DNA of 35,175 bases from Oceanococcus sp041625325 (GTDB lineage: Bacteria; Pseudomonadota; Gammaproteobacteria; Nevskiales; Oceanococcaceae). The translations under genes were made by a program, and so were the position numbers. The stretch lies in assembly GCA_041625325.1 (NCBI GenBank), contig JBFJTN010000010.1, positions 1 through 35,175 of the forward strand, given 5' to 3'. Under the pieces are notes generated by a model, which saw only the letters and a program-made list of their open reading frames with translations, was not told the DNA's origin and searched no databases. Of the stretch, positions 1 to 7,559 are shown piece after piece; position 1 is the first letter of the stretch, and every line of letters begins with the position of its first letter.

Positions 1-167
1 CCGTCGACCTCGCCCCGACGCGGGGCCCGGGTGGTGTAGGAGACCGAAAAGCGCGCGCGGCGCCCGCGTGCGGCTAGCGCCTGGATCACCCGGTGGGCCA
101 GGGTCGTCTTGCCCGCACCGGAGGGGGCGGACAGGATGATCAGACGGCCAGGCGGGGCGGCGGACAT
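1..167 (-). CDS. gmk: Guanylate kinase, N-terminal part (cut by window edge)
   Basis: GMP kinase makes GDP from GMP and ATP in the cytosol. Only the first 55 or so residues are present. They start at ATG 167 and show the P-loop APSGAGKTT around residues 14-22, followed by the GMP-binding stretch SVSYTTRAPRRGEVDG, which is diagnostic for guanylate kinases. A purine-rich AGAGAAG lies just upstream of the ATG. The rest of the gene lies beyond base 1. In Pseudomonas gmk directly follows yicC and precedes rpoZ-spoT. Here yicC is about 10.7 kb away. Confidence 0.93.
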   Translation of the reverse strand, partial: MSAAPPGRLIILSAPSGAGKTTLAHRVIQALAARGRRARFSVSYTTRAPRRGEVD

Positions 168-194
168 GGGCTTCTCTGGGACAAACGGGTCGCG

Positions 195-203
195 ATTATC
201 GCA
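195..203 (-). promoter_or_regulatory. Possible extended -10 promoter element for gmk
   Basis: On the minus strand the bases TGCGATAAT form an extended -10 element (TGn plus GATAAT) about 28 bases upstream of the gmk start. I see no good -35, which extended -10 promoters can do without. It sits in the 54-base gap between the RMD1-like gene and gmk and could give gmk its own transcript. Confidence 0.35.
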
Positions 204-221
204 AGCGGCGGGCGCGGCGGG

Positions 222-998
222 CTAATGATCGAAGAACAGCACGATCTCCACCGCGATCAGGATGATGATGATCCACTCCAGGATCGAGGAGTGCTGGTGG
301 TTGCGCTCGCTGGCCAGCATGTCCAGCAGCTCATGGATCATCAGCAGCTTCTTGTCCAGCACCGTGATGCGGGCGACGATATCCAGATAGCGCGACACGA
401 TCAGGTACAGCGGCTCGCGCTCCGGGTAGTCCCAGAAGAACTCCGGGGTGTCCAGCAGGCCGAAGTGCAGCAGGATGTCGCTGCGGGCACCGAACAGCTC
501 CCCGCGCAGTCGGGCCAGGCGACGCCGGCCGAAGGGAATGCGGCCGGTCCGCGCCAGCGATTTCGACACATGCGCGTTGTTCGCGATCACCTGCTCGGCC
601 AGGCTTTCGAAGGTGGACAGCTTGGCCGACTGGGCCAGCGCATGCGACACGGCCAGACGGTCCAGCGGGTCCGATCCGGCCAGCGCGATGTGATCGTGGT
701 GCATCTGATTCTGCTGGGCGTCCTGGGCGAAGCTGTAGTGCTCGAAATCGCGTCGCGCGCTGGGCTCGACCACGAACTCCGCCAGGCGCTTGAGCAGTGA
801 CTGCTTGGCATCCTCGGCACAGCCCCAGAACACCGCGACCCCGTAATCGAACAGCCAGACCTCGCCCGGGTCCAGGTCCAGGCGCACCGCGTCCCGGTGC
901 CGGGTGCCACGGAAATTCTGCAGCAGGTAGGTCTGCATGGCGGCAGCCTGGAAGGAATGCCCCAGGGCCAGGGATTCCACCGTCTCGTTGGCGAACAT
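222..998 (-). CDS. RMD1/YagE family (DUF155) membrane-anchored protein
   Basis: This 258-aa protein matches the RMD1/YagE (DUF155) family by memory of its pattern. The N-terminal half contains VWLFDYGVAVFWG (about residues 47-59). The helical C-terminal half contains RYLDIVARITVLDKKL and ends in one hydrophobic segment, EWIIIILIAVEIVLFF, followed by two residues, so it is probably tail-anchored. In yeast, family members act in meiotic nuclear division or mitochondrial inner-membrane translation; the bacterial role is unknown. The gene reads toward gmk with a 54-base gap. Start ATG 998 is chosen by length; no strong ribosome site is visible. The family call is fairly secure, the function unknown. 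Confidence 0.75.
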   Translation of the reverse strand: MFANETVESLALGHSFQAAAMQTYLLQNFRGTRHRDAVRLDLDPGEVWLFDYGVAVFWGCAEDAKQSLLKRLAEFVVEPSARRDFEHYSFAQDAQQNQMHHDHIALAGSDPLDRLAVSHALAQSAKLSTFESLAEQVIANNAHVSKSLARTGRIPFGRRRLARLRGELFGARSDILLHFGLLDTPEFFWDYPEREPLYLIVSRYLDIVARITVLDKKLLMIHELLDMLASERNHQHSSILEWIIIILIAVEIVLFFDH

Positions 999-1160
999 TG
1001 CACCGGATCTCGACCACGGGCAGGGCGCCCGCGCGCCTATTCTATGCGTCTTTCCAGCGCTTCGGCGGGGAATATTTTCAGCCCGGCACAGGCCGGAGCG
1101 GCGGCCGAATTGGCGCTAGAATGAGCGCCGTCAATCCGACCCTACACGGCCCCGATCCGT
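999..1160. other. Divergent intergenic region
   Basis: These 162 bases separate the divergent RMD1-like and DUF2817 genes, so promoters for both should lie here. A plus-strand TAGAAT at 1117-1122 could be a -10, but I see no matching -35. No convincing hairpin or RNA gene was seen. Confidence 0.4.
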
Positions 1161-2279
1161 ATGCCCGTGCCCACCTCGCTGCCTGACCCGCCCCGGCACT
1201 TCGCCGACGGCTTCGCCGCGGCGCGCGCGCGCATCCTCGCGGCCTGGGACAGCCTGCCGCCCCGGGCCGGCCGGCGCCAGCACCTGCCCTGCCCGCATCC
1301 GCTGAGCGGACCGGCCGGCGAGGCGCTGGCCTGCGACGCCCTGCTGCTGGAACCGGAACCCGACTGCCCGCGCTGCCTGGTCCTGATCAGCGCCACCCAC
1401 GGCGTTGAAGGTCTCGCCGGCAGCGCCGCCCAGCACGCATTGCTCGGTGCGCTGGCGGAAGACGCGCTGACCCTGCCACCGGGCACCGCCCTGCTGGTCC
1501 TTCACGCGCTCAACCCCTGGGGCATGGCCTGGCAACGGCGTTGCGACGAGCAGGGCATCGACGTCAATCGCAATTTCATCGACTTCACCGCGCCGCCGCC
1601 GGTGGATGTCGATTTCAGCGCCGTGCTGCCGCTGCTGCGCGAAGCCGACCGCACCCGGCGCCGGGCCCTGGCCGACGAGCTGCTCGCCAGCTGGGGCGAG
1701 CGACGCCTGCAGCAGGCGATCAGCGGCGGCCAGTACAGCCACCCCGAACTGCCTTTCTACGGCGGCCGCGCGCCCGGATTCAGCGCCGGCGTGATCGACG
1801 CCGTGTTCGAGCGCTACAGCCTGGCCCGGCGTGATCTGGTGGTGCTGGACATCCACACCGGCCTCGGCCCCTGGGCCTATGGCGAACTGATCTGCGACCA
1901 CCCGCCGGGATCCGCGCAGGCGACCCATGCCCGGCGCCTGTTCGGCGCGGCGGTGACCTCGCCGCAGGAGGGCTCGTCCTCCTCGGTGCCGAAGTCGGGC
2001 TTGCTGGATTTTCGCTGGCAGCGCGAGATGTCCGCACGCAGCTGCTATCTGACCCTGGAGTTCGGCACCCTGCCGGAAAGCTCGCTGTTCGATTGCGTGA
2101 TCGAAGACCATCAGGCCTGGGCCGCCCGCGATGCCGATGCGGACTGGCCGGCACGCCGGGAGCAATCGGCCCGACGCATGCTCGCCCACTTCCGCCCGGA
2201 TGACCACTGGTGGCAGCAGGCCGTGCTGTTGCAGGCCTGGCTGACGGTGGACCGGGCCCTGGCCGGGATGTCGTCATGA
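1161..2279 (+). CDS. M14-like metallopeptidase, DUF2817 family
   Basis: This 372-aa protein looks like a zinc carboxypeptidase-fold (M14) enzyme of the DUF2817 group. The HxxE zinc pair is H80-G-V-E83 in SATHGVEGLAGSAAQ. It is followed by the substrate-binding stretch DVNRNFIDF (residues 134-142), then GGQYSHPELPFYGG (189-202). DIHTGLGPWAYGE carries the third zinc ligand, H232. The catalytic glutamate is probably E300 in LTLEFGT. No signal peptide is seen, so it is probably cytosolic. Its stop overlaps the next start (ATGA at 2276-2279), implying translational coupling to the GNAT-C39 gene. Members of this group are usually annotated only as M14 family peptidases; the substrate is not known. 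Confidence 0.82.
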   Translation: MPVPTSLPDPPRHFADGFAAARARILAAWDSLPPRAGRRQHLPCPHPLSGPAGEALACDALLLEPEPDCPRCLVLISATHGVEGLAGSAAQHALLGALAEDALTLPPGTALLVLHALNPWGMAWQRRCDEQGIDVNRNFIDFTAPPPVDVDFSAVLPLLREADRTRRRALADELLASWGERRLQQAISGGQYSHPELPFYGGRAPGFSAGVIDAVFERYSLARRDLVVLDIHTGLGPWAYGELICDHPPGSAQATHARRLFGAAVTSPQEGSSSSVPKSGLLDFRWQREMSARSCYLTLEFGTLPESSLFDCVIEDHQAWAARDADADWPARREQSARRMLAHFRPDDHWWQQAVLLQAWLTVDRALAGMSS

Positions 2280-3403
2280 GCAAGTCGGGCAAGCCCCGCA
2301 TCGCCCTGCGTGAGGTCGAAGCCGGGGACGTCGATGCCCTGGCCCGGATCGAGGCCCAGGCGTTCGAGCACGACCGCATGAGCCGGCGCCGCTTCCGCTA
2401 CTGGGTGCAGGCCCCGCACTGCATCTTCCTGGTCGCCGATCACGATGGCAGCGTCTGCGGCTATGCCCTGGTGCTGCTGCACCGCGGCACCCGCCTGGCG
2501 CGCCTGTATTCCCTGGCCGTGGCGCCGGACTATCAGGGCCTGGGCCTGTCCCGCCGCCTGCTGGGCGAAGCCGAGAAACAGGCGGCCGAGCGCAAGCGCC
2601 TGTTCATGCGCCTGGAGGTCGCCCGCAGCAATGCGCCGGCGATCGGCCTGTACGAATCCATGGGCTACAAGGTCTTCGGCAGCCTGGAGGATTACTACGA
2701 GGACCATGAGGACGCCCTGCGCATGCAGAAGCGGGTGCGCACCCTGGCCCCGCGCCTGCTGCAGCGGCGCACGCCCTGGTATCAGCAGACCACCAGCTTC
2801 ACCTGCGGGCCGGCCTCCCTGCTCATGGCCATGGGCAGCCTCAAGCCCCGCAGCAAGCGGGACCGCGCCGCGGAGCTCGACATCTGGCGCGAGGCCACCA
2901 CCATTTTCATGACCTCGGGCCACGGCGGCTGCCACCCCGTCGGCCTGGGCCTGGCGGCGGCCCGGCGCGGCTTTCGCGCCGAAGTCTGCCTGAGCACCGC
3001 GGAGCCCCTGTTCGTCAACGGGGTGCGCGACCCGGAGAAGAAGGAAGTGGTGCGTCTGGTCGACCAGCAGTTTCGCGAACACGCGCGGGACGCCGGCGTG
3101 CCGGTACGGCAGATGGTGATCAATCAGGAGCAGCTGGCCAGCTGGATCGAGCAGGGCCGCGCCGTGGTCATCCTGATCAGCACCTATCGCATGGACGGGC
3201 GCAAGGCGCCGCACTGGGTCACCGTGTCCGGCATCGACAGCGAATGCCTCTATGTGCACGACCCGGACCCGGAGACCGACAAGCAGGACGCGCTGGACTG
3301 CCAGTACATGCCGATCGCGCGCGAGGACTTCGACCGGATGTCGAGTTTCGGCAAGGAAAAACTGCGCGCCTGCGTGGTGCTGAGTCGGCCGGGCAAGACC
3401 TGA
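2276..3403 (+). CDS. GNAT acetyltransferase fused to C39-like cysteine peptidase
   Basis: This 375-aa protein has two domains. Residues 6-150 are a RimI-type GNAT domain with the acetyl-CoA loop PDYQGLGLSRRLL (84-96) and LEVARSNAPAIGLYESMGY. Residues 165-375 are a C39-like papain-fold peptidase. Its likely catalytic Cys is C177 in TTSFTCGPASLLMAM, its likely His is H313 in APHWVTVSG, and its likely Asp is D329 in YVHDPDP. No transporter domains are attached, so this is not a bacteriocin exporter. The start at 2276 is preferred over an in-frame upstream one because it makes an ATGA overlap with the DUF2817 gene and starts the GNAT domain cleanly. The fusion is known as a family but its substrate is unknown. 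Pairing with an M14-like peptidase suggests peptide or protein-terminus processing (inference). Confidence 0.85.
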   Translation: MSKSGKPRIALREVEAGDVDALARIEAQAFEHDRMSRRRFRYWVQAPHCIFLVADHDGSVCGYALVLLHRGTRLARLYSLAVAPDYQGLGLSRRLLGEAEKQAAERKRLFMRLEVARSNAPAIGLYESMGYKVFGSLEDYYEDHEDALRMQKRVRTLAPRLLQRRTPWYQQTTSFTCGPASLLMAMGSLKPRSKRDRAAELDIWREATTIFMTSGHGGCHPVGLGLAAARRGFRAEVCLSTAEPLFVNGVRDPEKKEVVRLVDQQFREHARDAGVPVRQMVINQEQLASWIEQGRAVVILISTYRMDGRKAPHWVTVSGIDSECLYVHDPDPETDKQDALDCQYMPIAREDFDRMSSFGKEKLRACVVLSRPGKT

Positions 3404-3465
3404 GACACGCGCCAGAACCCGCAGCGGAGTAAGCTCAGGCGTTCCCTGCCGGATCGGAGCCTTGC

Positions 3466-3756
3466 ATGAGCACTTCCCCTGAATTGCCGGACGAGGTCAT
3501 GGCGGCCCTGCGCAGGGGGCACAAGATCGAGGCCATCAGGCTGTTGCGCGAGAGCTACGGCATCGGCCTGAAGCAGGCCAAGGAGCTGGTGGAAAGCGTG
3601 GCCAGAGGGCCGGCGCGCGGCGCGCGAAGGCCGGACGTCACGGACAACCCGCCGCTGATCGAACCCGGCCCCAACGGTCCGCGGATCGGACGCGCGCTGT
3701 TCCTTGTCATCGCGCTGGCCGGCGGATTTCTGCTGCTGCGCGGGCTGGTGGACTAG
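3466..3756 (+). CDS. Small membrane protein with L7/L12 C-terminal-domain-like segment
   Basis: In this 96-aa protein, residues 10-46 (KIEAIRLLRESYGIGLKQAK and what follows) resemble the helix-turn-helix part of the ribosomal L7/L12 C-terminal domain, which binds translational GTPases. A proline-rich linker follows, then one transmembrane helix at about residues 74-94 (ALFLVIALAGGFLLLRGLV). GGAG about nine bases upstream of ATG 3466 supports the start. The gene lies 62 bases after the GNAT-C39 gene on the same strand and could be co-transcribed. Its last four bases overlap the end of the convergent spermidine-synthase-like gene. The role is unknown; it is not the ribosomal stalk protein itself. 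Confidence 0.75.
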   Translation: MSTSPELPDEVMAALRRGHKIEAIRLLRESYGIGLKQAKELVESVARGPARGARRPDVTDNPPLIEPGPNGPRIGRALFLVIALAGGFLLLRGLVD

Positions 3757-5318
3757 CGCTCCCAGCGCCGCCAGCCCGCCTCGTAGTAGCGCTGCAGCAC
3801 ATGGGTCTGCAGATCATTGGTTTCCACGGGCAGGGGCTGCGTATCCGCGGCGAACTGGCGCGCGGCGCGCCACTGCCTGTCCTCCATGAAGCGCAAACCC
3901 GGAGGCCAGCGCGGTGACGCCTCCGCCACCGGGGTACGGCCCTGCAGCACGAAACCCCAGTCACCGAAGCTCGGCACGTACACGTGGTAGGGCAGGCTCA
4001 TTCCGGGCGCATCGCCTGATCCCATGGCCGGGTGGCGCAAGGCGTCCTGCAGGGTGCGCTGGATACACCAGAATGCCTCGCGGGTGAACAGCGGCGACGC
4101 CGCCTGAGTCACCACCAGCCCGTCGCCGGCCATCCGGCTCCACAGCAGCTGGTAGAAGCTCAGGCTGTAGAGGCGGCTGAGCGCCAGATCATGCGGGTCC
4201 GGCAGATCGATGATCGCCACATCGAAGCGTGGCCCGCTGTAGTGCTCGAGAAATTTCCAGGCATCCGCATTGTGCAGTTCGACGCGCTGATCCCTCAGGC
4301 TGTCCCGATTCAGCCTGCGCAGCAGCTCATTGTCGGTGAACAGGCGGGTCACCGCCGGGTCAAGATCGACCAGGGTCACCTGCTGCACCGCGCCATGCCG
4401 CAGCACCTCGCGCGCCGCCAGACCGTCGCCGCCACCCAGGATCAGCACCCGGCGGGGCGCATGGGCCAGCCCCATGACCGGATGGACCAGCGCCTCGTGA
4501 TAACGGTACTCGTCGATCTCGCTGAACTGCAGGGCGCCGTCCAGATACAGGTTCAGCTGGCCGCCCTCGCGGGTCACCACCAGCTGCTGGAAGGCGGTGC
4601 GCTGCTTGTGCAGGATTTCCCCCGGATACAGACGCGCGTCGATCCAGGCGGTGAACTGCCCCGACAGCATCAGGCCGCCCAGCAATGCGGCCAGGACCAG
4701 GGCGCTGAACAGCTGCAGGCCGCGGCGGTCGCGCTCCGGCACCGCCAGCACATGCAGGGCGTAGGCCGCCACCAGCGCGTTGAGGCAGCCGAACAGCAGG
4801 GCGCTGCGCACCAGACCCAGCTGCGGGACCAGCACCAGCGGAAAGGCCAGCGCCGCGACCAGGGCGCCGAGATAGTCGGCGGTCAGCACATCGGAGACAT
4901 TGATGCGCAGCTCGCGGAAGCCCTTCAGGATGCGCAGCACCAGCGGGATCTCCAGCCCGATCAGGCTGCCGGTCAGAATGCAGCTGGCCCAGAGCAGCGG
5001 CTGGTAGCTGCCCAGCTGGGCGAAGGCGAAGAACAGCAGCGCGGCACTGCTGCCGCCGATCAGGGCCACCGACAGCTGCAACTGCACGAAGGCCTGATGC
5101 AGGCGCGCATCCGGCACGAAGCGGGACAAATAGGAGCCCAGCCCCATGGCGCTCATGAACAGGCCGATCACGACCGAGAAGTGATAGACCGAATTGCCGA
5201 CCAGGTAACTCGAGACCGTGCCGGCCAGCAGCTCGTAGATCAGGCCGCAGATCGCGATCAGGAAGGTCGCCGCGACCAGGGTGAGTTGCTGGCGACGCGC
5301 GATCGCAACGCCGCTCAT
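3753..5318 (-). CDS. Membrane-fused spermidine synthase-like aminopropyltransferase
   Basis: This 521-aa protein has an N-terminal membrane region (about residues 12-222, roughly seven helices) joined to a spermidine synthase-type Rossmann domain. That domain shows YLDGALQFSEIDEYRYHE (258-275), the AdoMet-type glycine loop ILGGGDGLAAREV (293-305), VDLDP (317-321) and the catalytic-loop equivalent DLPDP (371-375). Soluble SpeE is about 285 aa, so the membrane half is an addition. A conserved-looking tail (NDLQTHVLQRYYEAGW) ends the protein. It is the last gene of a six-gene minus-strand operon, four bases after the DUF350 gene. It probably transfers aminopropyl groups, or another AdoMet-derived group, at the membrane. 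No AdoMet decarboxylase gene is adjacent. Confidence 0.85.
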   Translation of the reverse strand: MSGVAIARRQQLTLVAATFLIAICGLIYELLAGTVSSYLVGNSVYHFSVVIGLFMSAMGLGSYLSRFVPDARLHQAFVQLQLSVALIGGSSAALLFFAFAQLGSYQPLLWASCILTGSLIGLEIPLVLRILKGFRELRINVSDVLTADYLGALVAALAFPLVLVPQLGLVRSALLFGCLNALVAAYALHVLAVPERDRRGLQLFSALVLAALLGGLMLSGQFTAWIDARLYPGEILHKQRTAFQQLVVTREGGQLNLYLDGALQFSEIDEYRYHEALVHPVMGLAHAPRRVLILGGGDGLAAREVLRHGAVQQVTLVDLDPAVTRLFTDNELLRRLNRDSLRDQRVELHNADAWKFLEHYSGPRFDVAIIDLPDPHDLALSRLYSLSFYQLLWSRMAGDGLVVTQAASPLFTREAFWCIQRTLQDALRHPAMGSGDAPGMSLPYHVYVPSFGDWGFVLQGRTPVAEASPRWPPGLRFMEDRQWRAARQFAADTQPLPVETNDLQTHVLQRYYEAGWRRWER

Positions 5319-5322
5319 CGGG

Positions 5323-5523
5323 CTAACCCGTGATCGCCGCGCCGATGATGATGGCCAGCCCGATCAGGAAGGCGCCCATGATGATGGCCAGCGCGCTGTT
5401 CTGATCCTCTTCGATTTCCTTGCGCACCGAAAACGGGGTCAGGCGGTCGATCGCCAGGATCGCGATCACGAAGATGACGATGCCGATGAGGGAATACACG
5501 ACGGAGGCAAGCATTGGATTCAT
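5323..5523 (-). CDS. DUF350 family small membrane protein (single repeat)
   Basis: This 66-aa protein has two transmembrane helices: ASVVYSLIGIVIFVIAILAI (about residues 5-24) and SALAIIMGAFLIGLAIIIGA (about 43-62). They are joined by a charged loop with RKEIEEDQNSA. This is the DUF350 pattern also seen in E. coli YjfL, which is about 132 aa with two such units; here there is one. Only four bases separate it from the spermidine-synthase-like gene and 21 from the 55-aa gene upstream, so it is operonic. The function is unknown. DUF350 genes recur beside PspA/SPFH-type and polyamine-related enzymes, which fits this neighbourhood. Confidence 0.82.
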   Translation of the reverse strand: MNPMLASVVYSLIGIVIFVIAILAIDRLTPFSVRKEIEEDQNSALAIIMGAFLIGLAIIIGAAITG

Positions 5524-5544
5524 GATTCTGGTCCCGGTCTGGGT

Positions 5545-5712
5545 TTATTTGCCGACGCGGTAGCCACCGCTGCCGATCCTGTGGTGGCCGAGCGAGCCTT
5601 CACGCGCGCCGGGCTCCGAGTAGGTGGTGGCCAGCATGGCGTCGCTGTACCAGGTCAGGTACACGGCGCCGGCCGTCATGCCGGAGAAGAGCAGAGCGAA
5701 CAGCAGTTTCAT
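5545..5712 (-). CDS. Unannotated 55-aa protein in the SPFH/DUF350 operon
   Basis: This short reading frame starts MKLLFALLFSGMTAGAVYLT and ends GSGGYRVGK before TAA. The first 20 or so residues form a hydrophobic helix that could be a signal peptide or membrane anchor. The remainder (YSEPGAREGSLGHHRIGSGG) is polar and glycine-rich, so the tail is probably periplasmic. Its ATG abuts the TAG of the upstream DUF4178 gene with no gap, and the DUF350 gene follows after 21 bases, which strongly suggests real, coupled translation. Codon use is G/C-ending like its neighbours. I do not recognise a family. Confidence 0.68.
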   Translation of the reverse strand: MKLLFALLFSGMTAGAVYLTWYSDAMLATTYSEPGAREGSLGHHRIGSGGYRVGK

Positions 5713-6939
5713 CTAATCCTCCATCTCGTCCGCCCAGCGGGCGCTCTCGAAATGGGCCCGCCGCAACGGCGCCAGACCCAGCGGCAGCAACAGCACGGCG
5801 GAGAGTATCCAGAAATAGCGCGACACCACGTAGTTCTCCCGGATGCTCACGGACAGCGGCGCAAGCCGGTCGCCACCGGTCTGCGCGGACAGGACCTGAT
5901 AGCGCCCCGGCGCGGGAAAGCGGACCAGCGCCTTGGCCTTGCGGCTGCCTTCGGTCCAGCGCTCGCCACCTTCGACGCCATGGTAGTAGGACAGCTCCTG
6001 CTCCAGGGAGAATACCGTCTCCCCGTCCCGGCTGATCTCGAATTCATAGCTGGCCCAGCTGTTGTTCACCCCGGCCTGCAGCAGGATGGCCACCGGATTG
6101 CGCGCCGAGGAGATGTTCAGCTCGTGACGCACCGGCACCGGCTGATCCAGGCGGTAGCGGTAGACCTCACGGCCATCGAACAGCAGCGCGATCAGCCCGG
6201 CGATGAGCAGGCTGCCCAGCAGGAAAGGCTTGACCGCGCCATGCAGGTCACTGAGCCAGGTCCAGGGCTTGTACGGCTGGGCGGGATGCACGAAACCGCG
6301 TTGATAGCGCGGGCGCCCGGCCTCGACACCGAAGGCCGACAGCACCTCCTGCGCCTCCAGGTACTCCCCCAGGTGGACCTCGGTTTCGCCAGCCGCCCGC
6401 TCCACGCTGAGAATGTGCGGCGGCGCGATGCAATCGACACAGCGGGTCTCGTCACCCGGGCGCGCCAGCCAGGTGAGGGCGCCCACCGCGCTCACCACCA
6501 CGGCCTTGTATTCGGAGAACTTCTGATAGCGCTGCCCGTTGGCCAGCACCCGCGTCTTCGCGGGCAGGCCGGCCGGCCACCTGACCCGATAGCGCACCCG
6601 CCGGGACAGCACGAAGTGACCGCCCTCCAGGCTCAGGAAGGCATAGCCGCGCAGAGGCGAATAGAGCTGGTATTCGAGCCAGCTGGATGAGCCATCCGCG
6701 GTGCGCAGGCTCAAGGCGCCGGTGATCACGAAGTCGATCCCCTTGAGCCGGCCGCTGAGACCCAGCTTGAAGGGCCAGGTGATCTCCAGCGCCTTGGCGT
6801 ACTCTCCGACCACCTTGCAGCGCTCATGCGGGTCCAGGATCGCGCCACAGTAGCCACAGCTCAGCGATTCGATGCGGTGCCCGCCCAGCAGTTCCAGGGG
6901 CGCGCTGCAGCGCGTGCAATTGACGCTACGCACGCTCAT
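5713..6939 (-). CDS. DUF4178-type zinc-ribbon protein with two membrane helices
   Basis: This 408-aa protein begins with a zinc ribbon (C8-T-R-C11 and C28-G-Y-C31). A beta-rich region follows with WLEYQLYSPLRGYAFLS, typical of DUF4178 proteins. Then come one transmembrane helix (FLLGSLLIAGLIALLF, about residues 238-253), a probably extracytoplasmic beta-sandwich, and a second helix near residues 378-398. The start at 6939 is chosen over longer in-frame ones because it overlaps the previous gene's stop by ATGA and places the zinc ribbon at the N terminus. It is the second DUF4178 protein of the operon; this membrane form may connect the cytosolic SPFH/zinc-ribbon partners to the envelope (inference). 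Confidence 0.78.
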   Translation of the reverse strand: MSVRSVNCTRCSAPLELLGGHRIESLSCGYCGAILDPHERCKVVGEYAKALEITWPFKLGLSGRLKGIDFVITGALSLRTADGSSSWLEYQLYSPLRGYAFLSLEGGHFVLSRRVRYRVRWPAGLPAKTRVLANGQRYQKFSEYKAVVVSAVGALTWLARPGDETRCVDCIAPPHILSVERAAGETEVHLGEYLEAQEVLSAFGVEAGRPRYQRGFVHPAQPYKPWTWLSDLHGAVKPFLLGSLLIAGLIALLFDGREVYRYRLDQPVPVRHELNISSARNPVAILLQAGVNNSWASYEFEISRDGETVFSLEQELSYYHGVEGGERWTEGSRKAKALVRFPAPGRYQVLSAQTGGDRLAPLSVSIRENYVVSRYFWILSAVLLLPLGLAPLRRAHFESARWADEMED

Positions 6940-7550
6940 CCGACCGCCTCGACCCGCCAGCTGTCGATCCAGCGGCCGGTGTAGGCGCTGTATTCGCCGC
7001 CCTGGCACTCCAGCGTGATCAGGTCCCGGCCCTTGCCGCTGAGATGGACGTAGTCGTAGTTCTCGCCCGGAATCGGCGCCTCCGGAAGCACGCCCTCGAT
7101 GCCGACGCAGCTGGCCCGGCCCAGCTCGGTGATCTCCACGCTGTGATCCCCGAAGCGAACCGTCTCGCCCAGTTTCCAGCGACTGCGGTCCGGGTAGTCG
7201 CCAGGCAGCTCGATCTCCTGCTGATACGCGAAATCGCCTTCATCGACGCTGATCCAGCGACCTTCGCCGGCCTCGTTCACGCCCCACCATTCATCCCAGA
7301 TGCCACGCGCATGCTCCAGCTGCAGGTGGCCCTGCATGTACAGCGGCTCGCCATTGAGCAGGAAACTGCGTCCCAGCTGCAGCAGGCAGGGCACGTCGCG
7401 CATGGCACTGACCTCGAAGGAGGCCCTGAGCCTCTCGTCTTCATGCACCACCAGGGAACGGCAGCTTGCGCAGACCGCCAGCCTGGCGAAGCGGAGCGCC
7501 GCCGGCAAGGCTGCGGCGCAGGACGGACAGGCCAGGGTGTTTCCCACCAT
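6936..7550 (-). CDS. DUF4178 zinc-ribbon protein, soluble form
   Basis: This 204-aa protein begins with a zinc ribbon (C8-P-S-C11, C27-A-S-C30). A DUF4178 domain follows with YMQGHLQLEHARGIWDEWW, GRWISVDEGDF, ELPGDYPDRSRWKLGETV and YDYVHLSGKGRDLITLEC. No membrane segment is visible. The gene starts nine bases after the SPFH gene's stop and overlaps the next gene by four bases, so all three are translated from one message. DUF4178 has no established activity. The repeated zinc ribbons in three consecutive operon proteins suggest a shared interaction surface (inference). Confidence 0.82.
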   Translation of the reverse strand: MVGNTLACPSCAAALPAALRFARLAVCASCRSLVVHEDERLRASFEVSAMRDVPCLLQLGRSFLLNGEPLYMQGHLQLEHARGIWDEWWGVNEAGEGRWISVDEGDFAYQQEIELPGDYPDRSRWKLGETVRFGDHSVEITELGRASCVGIEGVLPEAPIPGENYDYVHLSGKGRDLITLECQGGEYSAYTGRWIDSWRVEAVG

Positions 7551-7559
7551 GCGAGGCCG

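Noticed and set aside
2210..2275. 22-codon N-terminal extension of the GNAT-C39 protein
   Set aside because: It lies within the DUF2817 coding region, adds a glycine-rich non-GNAT sequence, and the ATGA start at 2276 is better.
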